Source: CAVRRZ01 sp963723745
GTDB taxonomy: Bacteria; Actinomycetota; Actinomycetes; Mycobacteriales; Geodermatophilaceae
Direction of reading: 5' to 3'
Assembly: GCA_963723745.1 (NCBI GenBank)
Contig: CAVRRZ010000004.1
Span: forward strand, 186,001 to 250,000
Length of the DNA: 64,000 nucleotides
The notes under the pieces are model-generated. The model ran no database searches. It was not told the origin of the DNA and saw only the letters and a program-made list of their open reading frames with translations. The position numbers and the translations under genes were made by a program. Below, piece after piece: positions 25,686 to 33,706 of the stretch (positions are counted from its first letter, which is position 1; each line of letters begins with the position of its first letter).

Positions 25686-26847
25686 TGAGTTCGGCAGCAA
25701 GATGAGTTGGTTGGGTACAAATCCGCCGGTTCCTGAGCAGCCCATTCGGGGTCACGAGGTGCGCGGAACCCGGGGCTCCTGGACGACGGTCCAATGTCAC
25801 TCGGGGCCGAGCGTGCCCGTCTGGGTGAGGCTCTCGGCGACGTCAAAGAGCTTGGTGTTGTTGTCCTGACTGATCTTGGCGAGAAGGGCGAACGCCATCG
25901 ACGAGGTGATCTTGTACCGCTCCATCAGGATGCCTTTGGCCTGGGAGATCACATCCCGGCTGGCCAGGGCTCGGCCAATGTGGTTGAGGTCCTGGGCGTC
26001 GGCGACCGCGACCGCCGCATGACTAGCGAACAGCAGGCCGACCCTCTCCGACTCGTCGGTGAACGCATTCGGCCGGCGGGCCAGCAGGTTCAGGCTCCCC
26101 AGGTCGCTGGCGTGGACGAACAGCTGGAAGCACAACATGCTGGCCACGCCAAGCTCCTCGGTGACGCGGCGGGCAAGCGCCGGCCAGCGAGGATCGGCGG
26201 CGAGGTCGTCGACCCGCACGGTCTGCTGCTCGTACATGGAATCCACGCACGGCCCCTGCTGTGTCTCCTGCTGCAGCTCGTCGAACCGGCGCGCCCGCTC
26301 ACTGGTGAACGCCGCCGACAGCACCCGGCGCCGGTTGTGCACCAAGCTGACTGTCGCCTCCTCGGCGCCCGGGATCACGCCCGCGGCGGAGACGATGACC
26401 TGCATGACCGACCCGGGGTCGCTCTCCTGCTGCAGCCGTCGGGCCAGGTCGGCCATCGCCTGCGCCAGGTCCTGCCGTACGGCTCCGCCGGTGGCCTGCG
26501 CGGACGGGTGCCCACGGTGGCCGACCGGTTCGGGCCCCGCCGCCGACTCGCGACCCTGCGCTTCGGGAGCCTCGGGGGCGTTCGGGGTCTTCTCGTTCAC
26601 CCCGCCAAGCCTGGCACTCTCTCGCCGAACGAGACGGGAATCTGTCCTGGCAAGTCGGTCCCGCCGGCTCAGCTCCTCGACGGCTCCCCGGCTGACCACA
26701 GCTGCGCGGTAGGCCAGAAGCTAGCCCACCGGAGGCCGAATCGGGCACGTCTCCCTCCGTCGCACTGAAGCCGCCTTGAGGGCTCGGGAGCACGGTGTCA
26801 CCGGGAGGCGGACTTGTGCCCACCAACTCATCTTGCTGCCGAACTCA
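25686..26847 (-). mobile_element. transposase-less cassette (MIC-like) with GAF-ANTAR passenger
   Basis: The ends are a perfect 25-base inverted repeat (25686-25710, starting TGAGTTCGGCAGCAAG, and 26823-26847). Similarity continues imperfectly inward for about 16 bases. The octamer TCGCAGGC flanks both sides (25678-25685 and 26848-26855) as a probable target duplication. The only gene inside is the GAF-ANTAR regulator; no transposase is present. This is the structure of a mobile insertion cassette moved in trans by an IS transposase. The eight bases after the right duplication repeat the start of the inverted repeat, so a 16-base direct repeat is an alternative description. Confidence 0.78.
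25797..26600 (-). CDS. GAF-ANTAR regulator
   Basis: This protein of about 267 residues has a GAF domain (ARRLQQESDPGSVMQVIVSA through ESERVGLLFASHAAVAVADA) and a C-terminal ANTAR domain: IGRALASRDVISQAKGILME then RYKITSSMAFALLAKISQDN. ANTAR domains bind paired RNA hairpins and prevent transcription termination; GAF supplies sensing. The GTG at 26600 is chosen for the onset of protein-like sequence, but the ribosome site is weak and a start at 26699 is possible. It is the sole gene of the cassette bounded by inverted repeats. Confidence 0.85.
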   Translation of the reverse strand: MNEKTPNAPEAPEAQGRESAAGPEPVGHRGHPSAQATGGAVRQDLAQAMADLARRLQQESDPGSVMQVIVSAAGVIPGAEEATVSLVHNRRRVLSAAFTSERARRFDELQQETQQGPCVDSMYEQQTVRVDDLAADPRWPALARRVTEELGVASMLCFQLFVHASDLGSLNLLARRPNAFTDESERVGLLFASHAAVAVADAQDLNHIGRALASRDVISQAKGILMERYKITSSMAFALLAKISQDNNTKLFDVAESLTQTGTLGPE

Positions 26848-27087
26848 TCGCAGGCTGAGTTCGCCGGTGGAGTCAATCTTGTCGTGGTGACGCGGAGGTG
26901 GCTGACAACGAGCGGGATGCCGCCGGCGGTCACCTCGGGGCGTTCGGTGTCAGGTCTGGGCGGAGCTGCCGGGCCACGTCCTGGCCCTGGCGTCTCGTCG
27001 TCGCCACTGTTTCGGACTCGGTCAGATCACCGAGGCGCCCAGGCCGGTCGTGGCCAGCCACGAACGCAACCACATCATCACTGCGTC

Positions 27088-27860
27088 TCATCCGCCGGTG
27101 ACCAGTAGAAGGCCCAGAACGATCAGCAAGACGCCGCCGGCGCGCATGACTGTGCGGGCGTGCCGGCGGGCGAAGGTGGAGAAGCCCAGCGCCCGCCGCG
27201 CGTCGAGGGCGACGAGCAGGAACGGGATGCCTAGTCCCAATAGGCCAGGCCGAGCACCGCGCCGCGGGCGGCCGAGGCCTGGCTGTAGGCGAGGGTGTTG
27301 ACCGCCGAGAGGGTGGACCCCATGCACGGGGTCCAGCCCAGGCCGAAGACGATCCCGAGCACGGGCGCGCCGGCCAGTCCGGTCGGCGGGCGGCGGTGGA
27401 TGCGCCGTTCGCGCTGCAGGAACGGCAGGGCGCGAGGAAGGCCAGGCCCATGACGATGGTGACCACCCCCCATCACGCGGGTGAGCACCGGGGCCCACTG
27501 GAGCAGCAGCCTGTCGAGGCCGCCGAAGAGGGCGCCGAAGGAGACGAAGACGACGGTGAAGCCGGAGACGAACAGCAGCGCGCCGGCCAGGACCCGTCGG
27601 CGGTTGCCGCGGTTGGGTGGCGCAGCGGTGGTGACGCCGGCCGTCGCGACGGGGTGCCGATCCGGCGCCGGCCGGTCGGTCGGGTACCCCTGGGCGGAGG
27701 CGCCGGTGAGTCCGGCGACATAGCCGAGGTAGCCCGGCACCAGGGACAGCACGCAGGGCGAGGCGAAGCTGACCAACCCCACCAGCGCAGCCGCCGCGAC
27801 GGCCAGCAGCATCGATCCGTCGGTGACGATCCCGGCGAAGTCCGCGCCCAGGTCCCCCAC
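27088..27860 (-). pseudogene. ccdA: CcdA-type cytochrome c biogenesis protein, frameshifted
   Basis: All parts of a CcdA/DsbD-type thiol transporter are present but in different frames. They are FASPCVLSLVPGYLGYVAGL (first redox cysteine), a block with VLAGALLFVSGFTVVFVSFG, APVLGIVFGLGWTPCMGSTL (second cysteine), and GIPFLLVALDARRALGFSTF to LLIVLGLLLVTGG. Shifts fall near 27470, 27430 and 27240, in G/C runs. CcdA carries reducing power across the membrane to partners such as TlpA, the next gene. Both cysteines survive, so consensus error is a real alternative to decay. Confidence 0.78.
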
Positions 27861-27863
27861 GCC

Positions 27864-28471
27864 TCAGCCCTCGGCCAGCAGCTGGTCGAGCGCGGCGCGC
27901 AGCTCCTGCTCGGGGACCACCGCCACGTAGACCGCGGCCACCCGGTAGTCCCTGTCGAGCAGGATCGTGGAGCGCACCACGTTGGCCGGGAAGCCGCGGA
28001 AGGCCAGCGCGACCTCGCCGCGGGGGTCGAACAGCGACGGGTAGGTCACCCCAACGCGGTCGACGAAGGCCTGGGCGAGCTGCCGCTGGTCCTTGACGTC
28101 GACGCCGAGGAATTGCACGCCCTGCTCGGCGACGTCGGTGTGGACCGACCGCTTGGGAACTCCGGCGTTTCGACCCGGCACGGTGCGCACCAGGATCCCC
28201 AGAAGTTGAGCACCGTGAGGTCGCCGGCCAGGGACACCGAGTCGAAGGCGGTGCCGTCGAGGAGCTCGCCGGTGAACGTCGGGGCCGACCGGCGGGCGTC
28301 GGCGGGGATCAGCTGCCCCAGCGGCGTGCTCTCGGTGAAGTCGAACTCGCCGGCCTCGGTCGCGGTGCTGGGGTTGCACGCGGCGCTGCCCGAGCAGCCG
28401 AGGAGCAGCAGCGTGGCGGCCGACACGGTGACCGCCGCCGGCAACCCCCGGCGGATCAGGGACTCAACCAA
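27864..28471 (-). pseudogene. TlpA/ResA-like thiol-disulfide lipoprotein, frameshifted
   Basis: The frame opens at TTG 28471 (VESLIRRGLPAAVTVSAATL), with a lipobox LLLLGC and the active site LNFWGSWCAPCRVETPEF. After about 28163 it continues one frame over with RSVHTDVAEQGVQFLGVDVK to ALDQLLAEG. A single one-base change would restore a protein of about 200 residues. Such proteins reduce disulfides outside the membrane with electrons from CcdA, which lies four bases downstream and is also shifted. Confidence 0.78.
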
Positions 28472-28568
28472 GGAGGGTGCTCCAGTACAGCCAGAACCGC
28501 TGCGTGATGGCGGCCACGATGAGCAGCCGAGGTCACCGCGGGCGTCGTAGCCTCGCTGAAGGAAGGGG

Positions 28569-29060
28569 GTGGGCATGGCGGCACGAGGATGGACAGCGCT
28601 GCTGCTGCTGGCCGCCGTCTTCGCGATGCACGGCCTGCAGTGCACCGCCGCCGGCACCGAGCACGCGGCCGGCCACGGCGCCGCTCCCGTCGCCGCCGCC
28701 CCCGCCGCGCTGCTCGACGGCGGTCCGCACCCCGGCGCCATGAGCTTCGGCCACGAGGCGAACGGCGGGGACCACGCCAGCGTCCCCGGCGCCGCCGCGA
28801 TGGTCGCCGCGGCCGCTGCTCCGCTGGGAGGACTGCTCGGCGCCGGGAACGACACCGCGCCTGCCGGCGCGGGCGGGCACCTGTGGGCGCTATGCCTGGC
28901 GGTGCTCGCCGCCGGCCTCGCGGTGCTGCTCGCGCTGCTGCTGCCCCGCCTGCTGACGCTGCTGCCGGCGGCGGGGGCAGGGTTGCGCACGCACGCCTCC
29001 ACCGGCCTGGCGCCACTGCGCCCGCCGGACCTGCACGCCCTCTGCCTGCTTCAGATCTAG
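28569..29060 (+). CDS. DUF6153-family membrane protein
   Basis: This 163-residue protein has an N-terminal membrane segment (ALLLLAAVFAMHGLQC), a histidine-rich alanine-rich loop, a second hydrophobic stretch (LWALCLAVLAAGLAVLLALL) and the tail RPPDLHALCLLQI. This pattern and the pairing with a DUF305 gene fit DUF6153. The role is unknown; the His and Cys residues and neighbours suggest metal or redox handling. The start follows GAAGGAAGG. It is divergent from the tlpA-ccdA pair. Confidence 0.75.
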   Translation: MGMAARGWTALLLLAAVFAMHGLQCTAAGTEHAAGHGAAPVAAAPAALLDGGPHPGAMSFGHEANGGDHASVPGAAAMVAAAAAPLGGLLGAGNDTAPAGAGGHLWALCLAVLAAGLAVLLALLLPRLLTLLPAAGAGLRTHASTGLAPLRPPDLHALCLLQI

Positions 29061-29162
29061 GCCGACAGCCTCCACCGCCCCGCCTCAGCGACCGTGCTGG
29101 CCCGGCGGCGGTTTACGCGCACGTCCACCGGCCCACTTCTGCTGCTTCAGGAGATACCCACC

Positions 29163-29798
29163 ATGACCCGCACCACCGCACGCCTGTCCGGCCTCACGGC
29201 CGCCCTGCTCGCCGGCGCGCTCGTCCTCGCCGGCTGCTCCAACGACACCGACGCCGCCGGGCACGGCTCGATGATGAACGGCGACAGCTCCTCGGCCGGC
29301 TCATCCGCCGAACAAGCCGAGTTCAACGACGCCGACGTCACGTTCGCCCGCGACATGATTCCGCACCACCGGCAGGCGATCGCCATGGCCGAGCTGGCCG
29401 AAGGGCGCGCCGCCGACCCCCGCGTGCTCGACCTGGCCGCCCGCATCCAGGCCTCGCAGGACCCCGAGATCGAGACGATGACCGGCTGGCTGCAGGACTG
29501 GGACGCCGACGGCGGTCACATGGACCACGGCATGGGCGGAATGGACCACAGCGAGGGCGGGATGATGTCGGCGGGCGACATGCACGCGTTGATGGCCGCC
29601 ACCGGGGCTGAGTTCGACCGACTCTTCCTGTCCGGCATGATCGTCCACCACCAGGGCGCAGTGGAAATGGCAGCCGAGCTGTCCGCGAACGGCCGCAACG
29701 CCGAGGCCCTCGCGCTGGCCGAGTCCATCCGCGACAGCCAGAACGCCGAGATCGCCGAGATGCAGCAGCTGCTCACCGAGCTAGGGCGTGTCTCCTAA
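29163..29798 (+). CDS. DUF305 lipoprotein
   Basis: This 211-residue exported protein has a signal peptide and lipobox (LLAGALVLAGC) and two DUF305 repeats, DVTFARDMIPHHRQAIAMAE and RLFLSGMIVHHQGAVEMAAE, with a Met/His-rich linker. DUF305 proteins are ferritin-like helical bundles often linked to copper stress. The last four residues and the stop (GRVS) come from the left end of the IS5 at 29784, so the native C-terminus is lost by a few residues, probably without harm to the fold. Confidence 0.87.
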   Translation: MTRTTARLSGLTAALLAGALVLAGCSNDTDAAGHGSMMNGDSSSAGSSAEQAEFNDADVTFARDMIPHHRQAIAMAELAEGRAADPRVLDLAARIQASQDPEIETMTGWLQDWDADGGHMDHGMGGMDHSEGGMMSAGDMHALMAATGAEFDRLFLSGMIVHHQGAVEMAAELSANGRNAEALALAESIRDSQNAEIAEMQQLLTELGRVS

Positions 29799-30725
29799 CC
29801 GGGTGGCCTGCGGGGCGGCAGGCTGGCGGGGTGTCGCGGATGAGGTCGCTGTCGGATGGGGCCTGGGCCCTGGTGGAGCCGTTGATGCCGGCGGCGTCGG
29901 GAAAGGGCGGTCGGCCGTTCGCCGATCACCGGCGCACGGTGGAGGGAATTATCTGGCGGTACCGGACGGGGACGCCGTGGCGGGATCTGCCGGCGGAGTT
30001 CGGGCCGTGGCAGACGGTGTGGAAGCGGCATCGCCGCTTCGCCGCTGATGGCACATGGGATCGGGTGCATGCCGCCCTGCTGTCCGACGCCGATGCTGCC
30101 GGGCTGATCGACTGGGACGTGTCGGTGGACTCCACGATCAACCGCGCGCACCAGCACGCGACGAACACCAAGCGGGCCACAGGGGGCCCCGGAGAACTAC
30201 AAGAATCTGCTCGACGAGCCAGATGATCATGCGATCGGGCGGTCCCGCGGCGGCCTGAGTAGCAAGATTCACCACTTGGTTGATGGGCACGGGCTGCCCC
30301 TGGTCGTGCTGGTGGGCGCGGGCCAGGCCGGTGACGCTCCGATGTTTCCGAACCTGCTGCACCACCTGCGGGTGCCTCGGATCGGCCCCGGGCGGCCACG
30401 GACACGGCCCAACACCGTGGCCGGGGACAAGGCCTACTCCTCCCGCGCCATCCGCAGCCACCTGCGTGAGCGTGGCATCGGCGCTTGCATCCCCGAACCA
30501 GATGACCAGAAGGGCCACCGCAGGCGTCGGGGTAGGCGCGGAGGGCGACCACCCGCCTTCGACGCGCAGCGCTACCGCGGACGCAACGTCGTCGAGCGCG
30601 CCTTCAACGACGACAAGCAGTGGCGGTCCCTGGCCACTCGCTACGACAAGCTCGCCGTCGTTTACCGGGCCGGAGCAGTCCTGCGCGCGGTCACCCTCTG
30701 GCTCAAACGGTTAGGAGACACGCCC
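29784..30725 (+). mobile_element. IS5-family insertion sequence
   Basis: The terminal inverted repeats are GGGCGTGTCTCCTAACC (29784-29800) and GGTTAGGAGACACGCCC (30709-30725). The dinucleotide TA sits on both sides (29782-29783, 30726-30727), matching the short duplications of the IS427-like branch. It lies exactly between the DUF305 gene end and an integrase fragment. Confidence 0.88.
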
Positions 30726-30728
30726 TAG
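29831..30728 (+). CDS. IS5-family transposase (two overlapping frames)
   Basis: The first frame (to 30226) has the N-terminal DUF4096-like domain, WALVEPLMPAASGKGGRPFA and GTPWRDLPAEFGPWQTVWKR, and the first catalytic aspartate in DVSVDSTINRAHQHA. The second frame carries VAGDKAYSSRAIRSHLRERG and RNVVERAFNDDKQWRSLATR with the other acidic residues. A -1 shift at the AGGGGGCCCC stretch (about 30180) would fuse them, which is common in this group. The final stop codon lies in the terminal repeat. Confidence 0.87.
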
Positions 30729-31116
30729 CCGTCGATCCGTCGCCATTCCGCCGCACATCATCGGCGACCTCGATCGCCACCTCAGGATGTACGCCCAGGC
30801 CGGAGCGCACGGGCTGGTCTTTGTGGGGCCGAAAGGCGGCCCGATCCGGAAAAACAACTTCGCTTCACGGGTGTGGGCACCGGCAGCGGAGGCGGCCGGA
30901 CTCCCAGCCGGCGCCCACCTGCACGACCTCCGCGGCTGGAGCGCCACTATCGCCGCCCACCATGGAGCCACGACCAGAGAGCTGATGCACCGCCTCGGGC
31001 ACGCCTCCCCCGCCGCGGCGCTGCGTTACCAGCGTGCCGAGCAAGAGCGAGATGCCGCTCTCGCAGCCTCGATGAGCACGGCGGCGAGGCAATCGGAGAC
31101 CACGGCACCGTCCTGA
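30728..31116 (+). pseudogene. tyrosine integrase, C-terminal fragment (copy 2)
   Basis: The reading RRSVAIPPHIIGDLDRH, AHGLVFVGPKGGPIRKNNFA, HLHDLRGWSATIAAHHGATT and LMHRLGHASPAAALRYQRA is nearly the same as the split copy at 4797-6566. It keeps the second catalytic arginine, both histidines and the tyrosine, but the N-terminal half is missing at the IS5 end. It lies about 60 bases before the tRNA-Gly scar at 31174-31195, the usual place for an integrase gene. Confidence 0.85.
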
Positions 31117-31173
31117 TCCGGCGAGGACCAGCGGAGAACCGCTTGGCGACACCACCCTTCCGAGCTGACTGTG

Positions 31174-31236
31174 CGGGCCCGTCACCCGCTCCGCTTCGAT
31201 GTCGCGGGACACCGTTCACGGGTGTCCCGCGACATC
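31174..31236 (+). other. shrunken tRNA-Gly scar with hairpin
   Basis: GCGGGCCCGTCACCCGCTCC is the copy at 25.4 kb minus seven bases of the T-loop. It is followed by a perfect hairpin, GATGTCGCGGGACAC (31198-31212) with GTGTCCCGCGACATC (31222-31236), matching the hairpin after the earlier copy. Confidence 0.6.
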
Positions 31237-31333
31237 GTTCGCGTTGGCTTTAGTGGTTGGTGGTCCCGGCTTGCTCCCGCCCGTGAGCACCGACCGCAAC
31301 GAGTCCGAGCGCACCAGAGCCCGACCGTGTCTC

Positions 31334-31545
31334 TCATCTGCGAAACAGGGACAGCAAGATGCTCGCGACGACCGAGACGATCAGCATCGACACCAGTGGA
31401 ATGTGCACGCGCAGGTTCTCGCGTTCGACCCGGATGTCTCCCGGCAGCGACCGAACCAGGAAAGGCCACCGCTCCACGCCAACAGGCCTACGACAGCGAC
31501 CGTGAGCCCGAAGGCAACGAGCAGAGGACCGATGTCCCTACCCAT
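31334..31545 (-). pseudogene. DUF2905 small membrane protein, one-base deletion
   Basis: ATG 31545 follows GGAGGAGCACG and opens MGRDIGPLLVAFGLTVAVVG then LLAWSGGLSWFGR. One base is missing in TTCGGTCGCTGCCGG (about 31445). After it the other frame gives LPGDIRVERENLRVHIPLVS and ILLSLFRR to the stop. Corrected, it would be a typical 70-residue two-helix DUF2905 protein of unknown function. The gene is 40 bases beyond what a simple six-frame scan shows because of the shift. Confidence 0.75.
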
Positions 31546-31790
31546 CGTGCTCCTCCGTAAGGTCCTGATGCGTCTGCGGAGTTGCTAATCCGCACCCTAA
31601 CCAAACGCGCGACAACTGTGATTTGGAAATGCGCATCTCCGCTGGCTATCAAGGCCCTTGGGTTTTCTCTCTCGCGGTGCTAGCGGCCACGATTCACGGT
31701 CGGCCCCAGGACAAGTCGTAGATAACCGGAATACCCGCACGGAACCATTCCACACCTTGGTCGCAGCGGTCGCCGTCAGACAGTCGTACG
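31546..31790 (+). other. gap, lower GC, no gene
   Basis: This stretch is visibly poorer in G+C than its neighbours and has stops in all frames. It separates the DUF2905 gene from the htpX promoter and marks the edge of the stress-gene island. Confidence 0.5.
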
Positions 31791-31816
31791 GGAACAAGAC
31801 AATCGCTTCCGGCGTC
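31791..31816 (+). promoter_or_regulatory. ECF-type promoter before htpX
   Basis: GGAAC at 31791-31795, 17 bases, then CGTC from 31813 fits the GGAAC/CGTT pattern of extracytoplasmic-stress sigma factors (SigE-like) in actinobacteria. It lies 71 bases upstream of the htpX start. The same pattern is upstream of ftsH at 58978-59003. Confidence 0.45.
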
Positions 31817-31886
31817 TTCAGCTATGCAGCGATTGCACCGCCGAGGGCGCGGCGGTGCATGGGTGTCACCGTGAGAGGAGGCATGG

Positions 31887-32873
31887 ATGGCCACAGCACT
31901 CCGCAACTCCACGCGTTACCCGGAGTTCGCGCCGAAGATGACTCGGCAGCGGGGGGCGCATTCGGGCGACCGGCTCGCTTCCGCACCACCGTCTCGCCAT
32001 CGTTCGTACTTCTCGACCGCGCGCGTCGGCTGGAACGGCGTCAAGACCGCCGTGCTGCTCGGTGCGCTCGGAGGGTTACTGGTCATGCTCGGCTCGCTGT
32101 TCGGCAACGTCGGCACCACGATCGGATTGGTCGCCGGCCTGGCGGCGGTAGGCGGCTCCTACTGGTTCTCCGATCGGCTGGCGCTGATGGCCGCCCGAGC
32201 GGTCCCTGTGAGTGATCGTGAGCTGCCGGCCTATCACCGCATCGTGCAGGAACTGGCTGCCGAGGCTGGGCTGCCGATGCCGAGGCTCTACGTGACGCCG
32301 GACCGCCAGCCGAACGCGTTCGCAACCGGACGCAACCCGCAGCATGCAGCGGTCGCTGTCACGCGAGGCCTACTGGATCTGTTGACTCCGCGGGAGCTCA
32401 AGGCGGTTCTGGCGCATGAGCTGGCGCACGTGGGAAACCGCGACATCTTGCTGACGTCGGTGGCCGCCGCGTTGGCGACCGGAATCAGCTTCCTGGCGAA
32501 TGTGATCGGGTGGCTGCCGTTCTTCGGCTCCTCCGACGATGAGGAAGACCCTGGACCGCTGGCCATGCTGGTCGCCGCGCTGGTCGCGCCGATCGCCGCG
32601 GCCTTGCTGCAGCTGGCGCTGTCCCGTAGCCGGGAGTACGAGGCCGACCGCACGGGCGCGGCGTTGCTGGGCGACGGGCATGCGTTGGCCAGCGCCCTGG
32701 CCAAGATCGACCATGCCGTCCGGTACGTGCCCATGCAGGTTGAGCCGTCACAGGCCTCGAAGTACCTCGTGAACCCGCTGAGCGGCAGCCCGCGGTCGCT
32801 GTCGGTGCTGTTCATGACCCATCCGCCGGTCGCGGACCGCGTCGCCCGACTAGTCGGCGACCGGCCCGCGTGA
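31887..32873 (+). CDS. htpX: HtpX-family membrane zinc metalloprotease
   Basis: This 328-residue M48 protease has two N-terminal membrane segments (TAVLLGALGGLLVMLGSLFG and TIGLVAGLAAVGGSYWF) and the zinc site LKAVLAHELAHVGNRD (HELAH). The third ligand is in LSRSREYEADRTGAALLGDG. It degrades misfolded membrane proteins on the cytoplasmic side, working in parallel with FtsH, which is also in this window. The start follows GAGAGGAGGC. The first 45 residues are a longer than usual polar lead. An ECF-type promoter is seen upstream. Confidence 0.92.
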   Translation: MATALRNSTRYPEFAPKMTRQRGAHSGDRLASAPPSRHRSYFSTARVGWNGVKTAVLLGALGGLLVMLGSLFGNVGTTIGLVAGLAAVGGSYWFSDRLALMAARAVPVSDRELPAYHRIVQELAAEAGLPMPRLYVTPDRQPNAFATGRNPQHAAVAVTRGLLDLLTPRELKAVLAHELAHVGNRDILLTSVAAALATGISFLANVIGWLPFFGSSDDEEDPGPLAMLVAALVAPIAAALLQLALSRSREYEADRTGAALLGDGHALASALAKIDHAVRYVPMQVEPSQASKYLVNPLSGSPRSLSVLFMTHPPVADRVARLVGDRPA

Positions 32874-32991
32874 GCTGACCGGGCCGACAGCTGTCGAGCG
32901 GGATCAGCACGGCACGGCGTCACACCGACCGTGACGCTGGTTCCGCTCTCTCGCGACCTTTCCTGTCCAAAGCCGGAGGGGGTGAAAAGAC

Positions 32992-33612
32992 ATGGGCAGG
33001 ACCGTCCGAAAGGTTCTCCTCGCACTTCTCCTGTCATTGATGATGATGGTGAGCGCGTGCAGCGCCGGCCAGGTGACGCAGACCGCGACACAGGAGCGGG
33101 ACAAGACCGGTGGCTTCGGTTTCGTGGGTGATCTGACCATTCGCGCCGTACAACTAGCCTATCCCCCGGACGGCCTGTATCGGCCCGGCGACCAGGCCGA
33201 GCTGACGATGGCGATCGTCAACACCGGCCGGCAGGACGACGAGCTGCTGTCCATCACCGGCGACTTCTTCACCGGCGTCACCGTCACCGGAGCGCCGTCG
33301 CCGGCCGCGACCTCGCGTGCTGTCGCCTCCGACCCGCTGGTCGCGGGGCAGCGCGTGGTGGAGGCCGAGCGAGTGACCGCGCCGTCGAGAGACGAGACCG
33401 GCCTGGCGAGCATCGTCGTTCCGGCCGACGAGGCGGTGTACCTCGGCAGAGGTCGTCCCTCCGTGGTGCTGACCGGGCTCACCGAGGTGATCGATGCCGC
33501 TCAGTCGAAGGATGTGACCCTGACCTTTGCCCGAGCCGGTCAGGTCACCGTCCGGGCCATCGTGGCGCCCGCGCCCGAGCCACTGCCCCGCGAACGAGTC
33601 ATCGACTTCTGA
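32992..33612 (+). CDS. LpqE-like exported lipoprotein
   Basis: This 206-residue protein has a signal peptide and lipobox (KVLLALLLSLMMMVSACSAG). Its beta-rich body opens GFVGDLTIRAVQLAYP and runs through AELTMAIVNTGRQDDELLSI. The plan resembles mycobacterial LpqE and the PCu(A)C copper-chaperone fold, but the Met/His copper ligands of PCu(A)C are not evident. It lies between htpX and the antiporter on the same strand. The ATG follows a GGAGGGGGTGAAAAG site. Confidence 0.72.
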   Translation: MGRTVRKVLLALLLSLMMMVSACSAGQVTQTATQERDKTGGFGFVGDLTIRAVQLAYPPDGLYRPGDQAELTMAIVNTGRQDDELLSITGDFFTGVTVTGAPSPAATSRAVASDPLVAGQRVVEAERVTAPSRDETGLASIVVPADEAVYLGRGRPSVVLTGLTEVIDAAQSKDVTLTFARAGQVTVRAIVAPAPEPLPRERVIDF

Positions 33613-33706
33613 CGCGCCAGCCGGCGGCGCGCGACCAGTGCGATCGAAGCCGGGAGCCGCGCGGTCATCTGCGATCCAGGAACCACGTCCGGAGGGAGGA
33701 CCGAAG

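Noticed and set aside
24521..25846. 441-codon minus-strand ORF with DGNRTRVSSLEGLG
   Set aside because: It contains the reverse reading of the tRNA-Gly fragment and of the IS3 scar, so it is not a protein.
26930..27091. 54-codon minus ORF overlapping the ccdA stop
   Set aside because: It has an ATGA overlap but charged low-complexity sequence, no known relative, and an alternative frame equally plausible; evidence is too weak to list as a gene.
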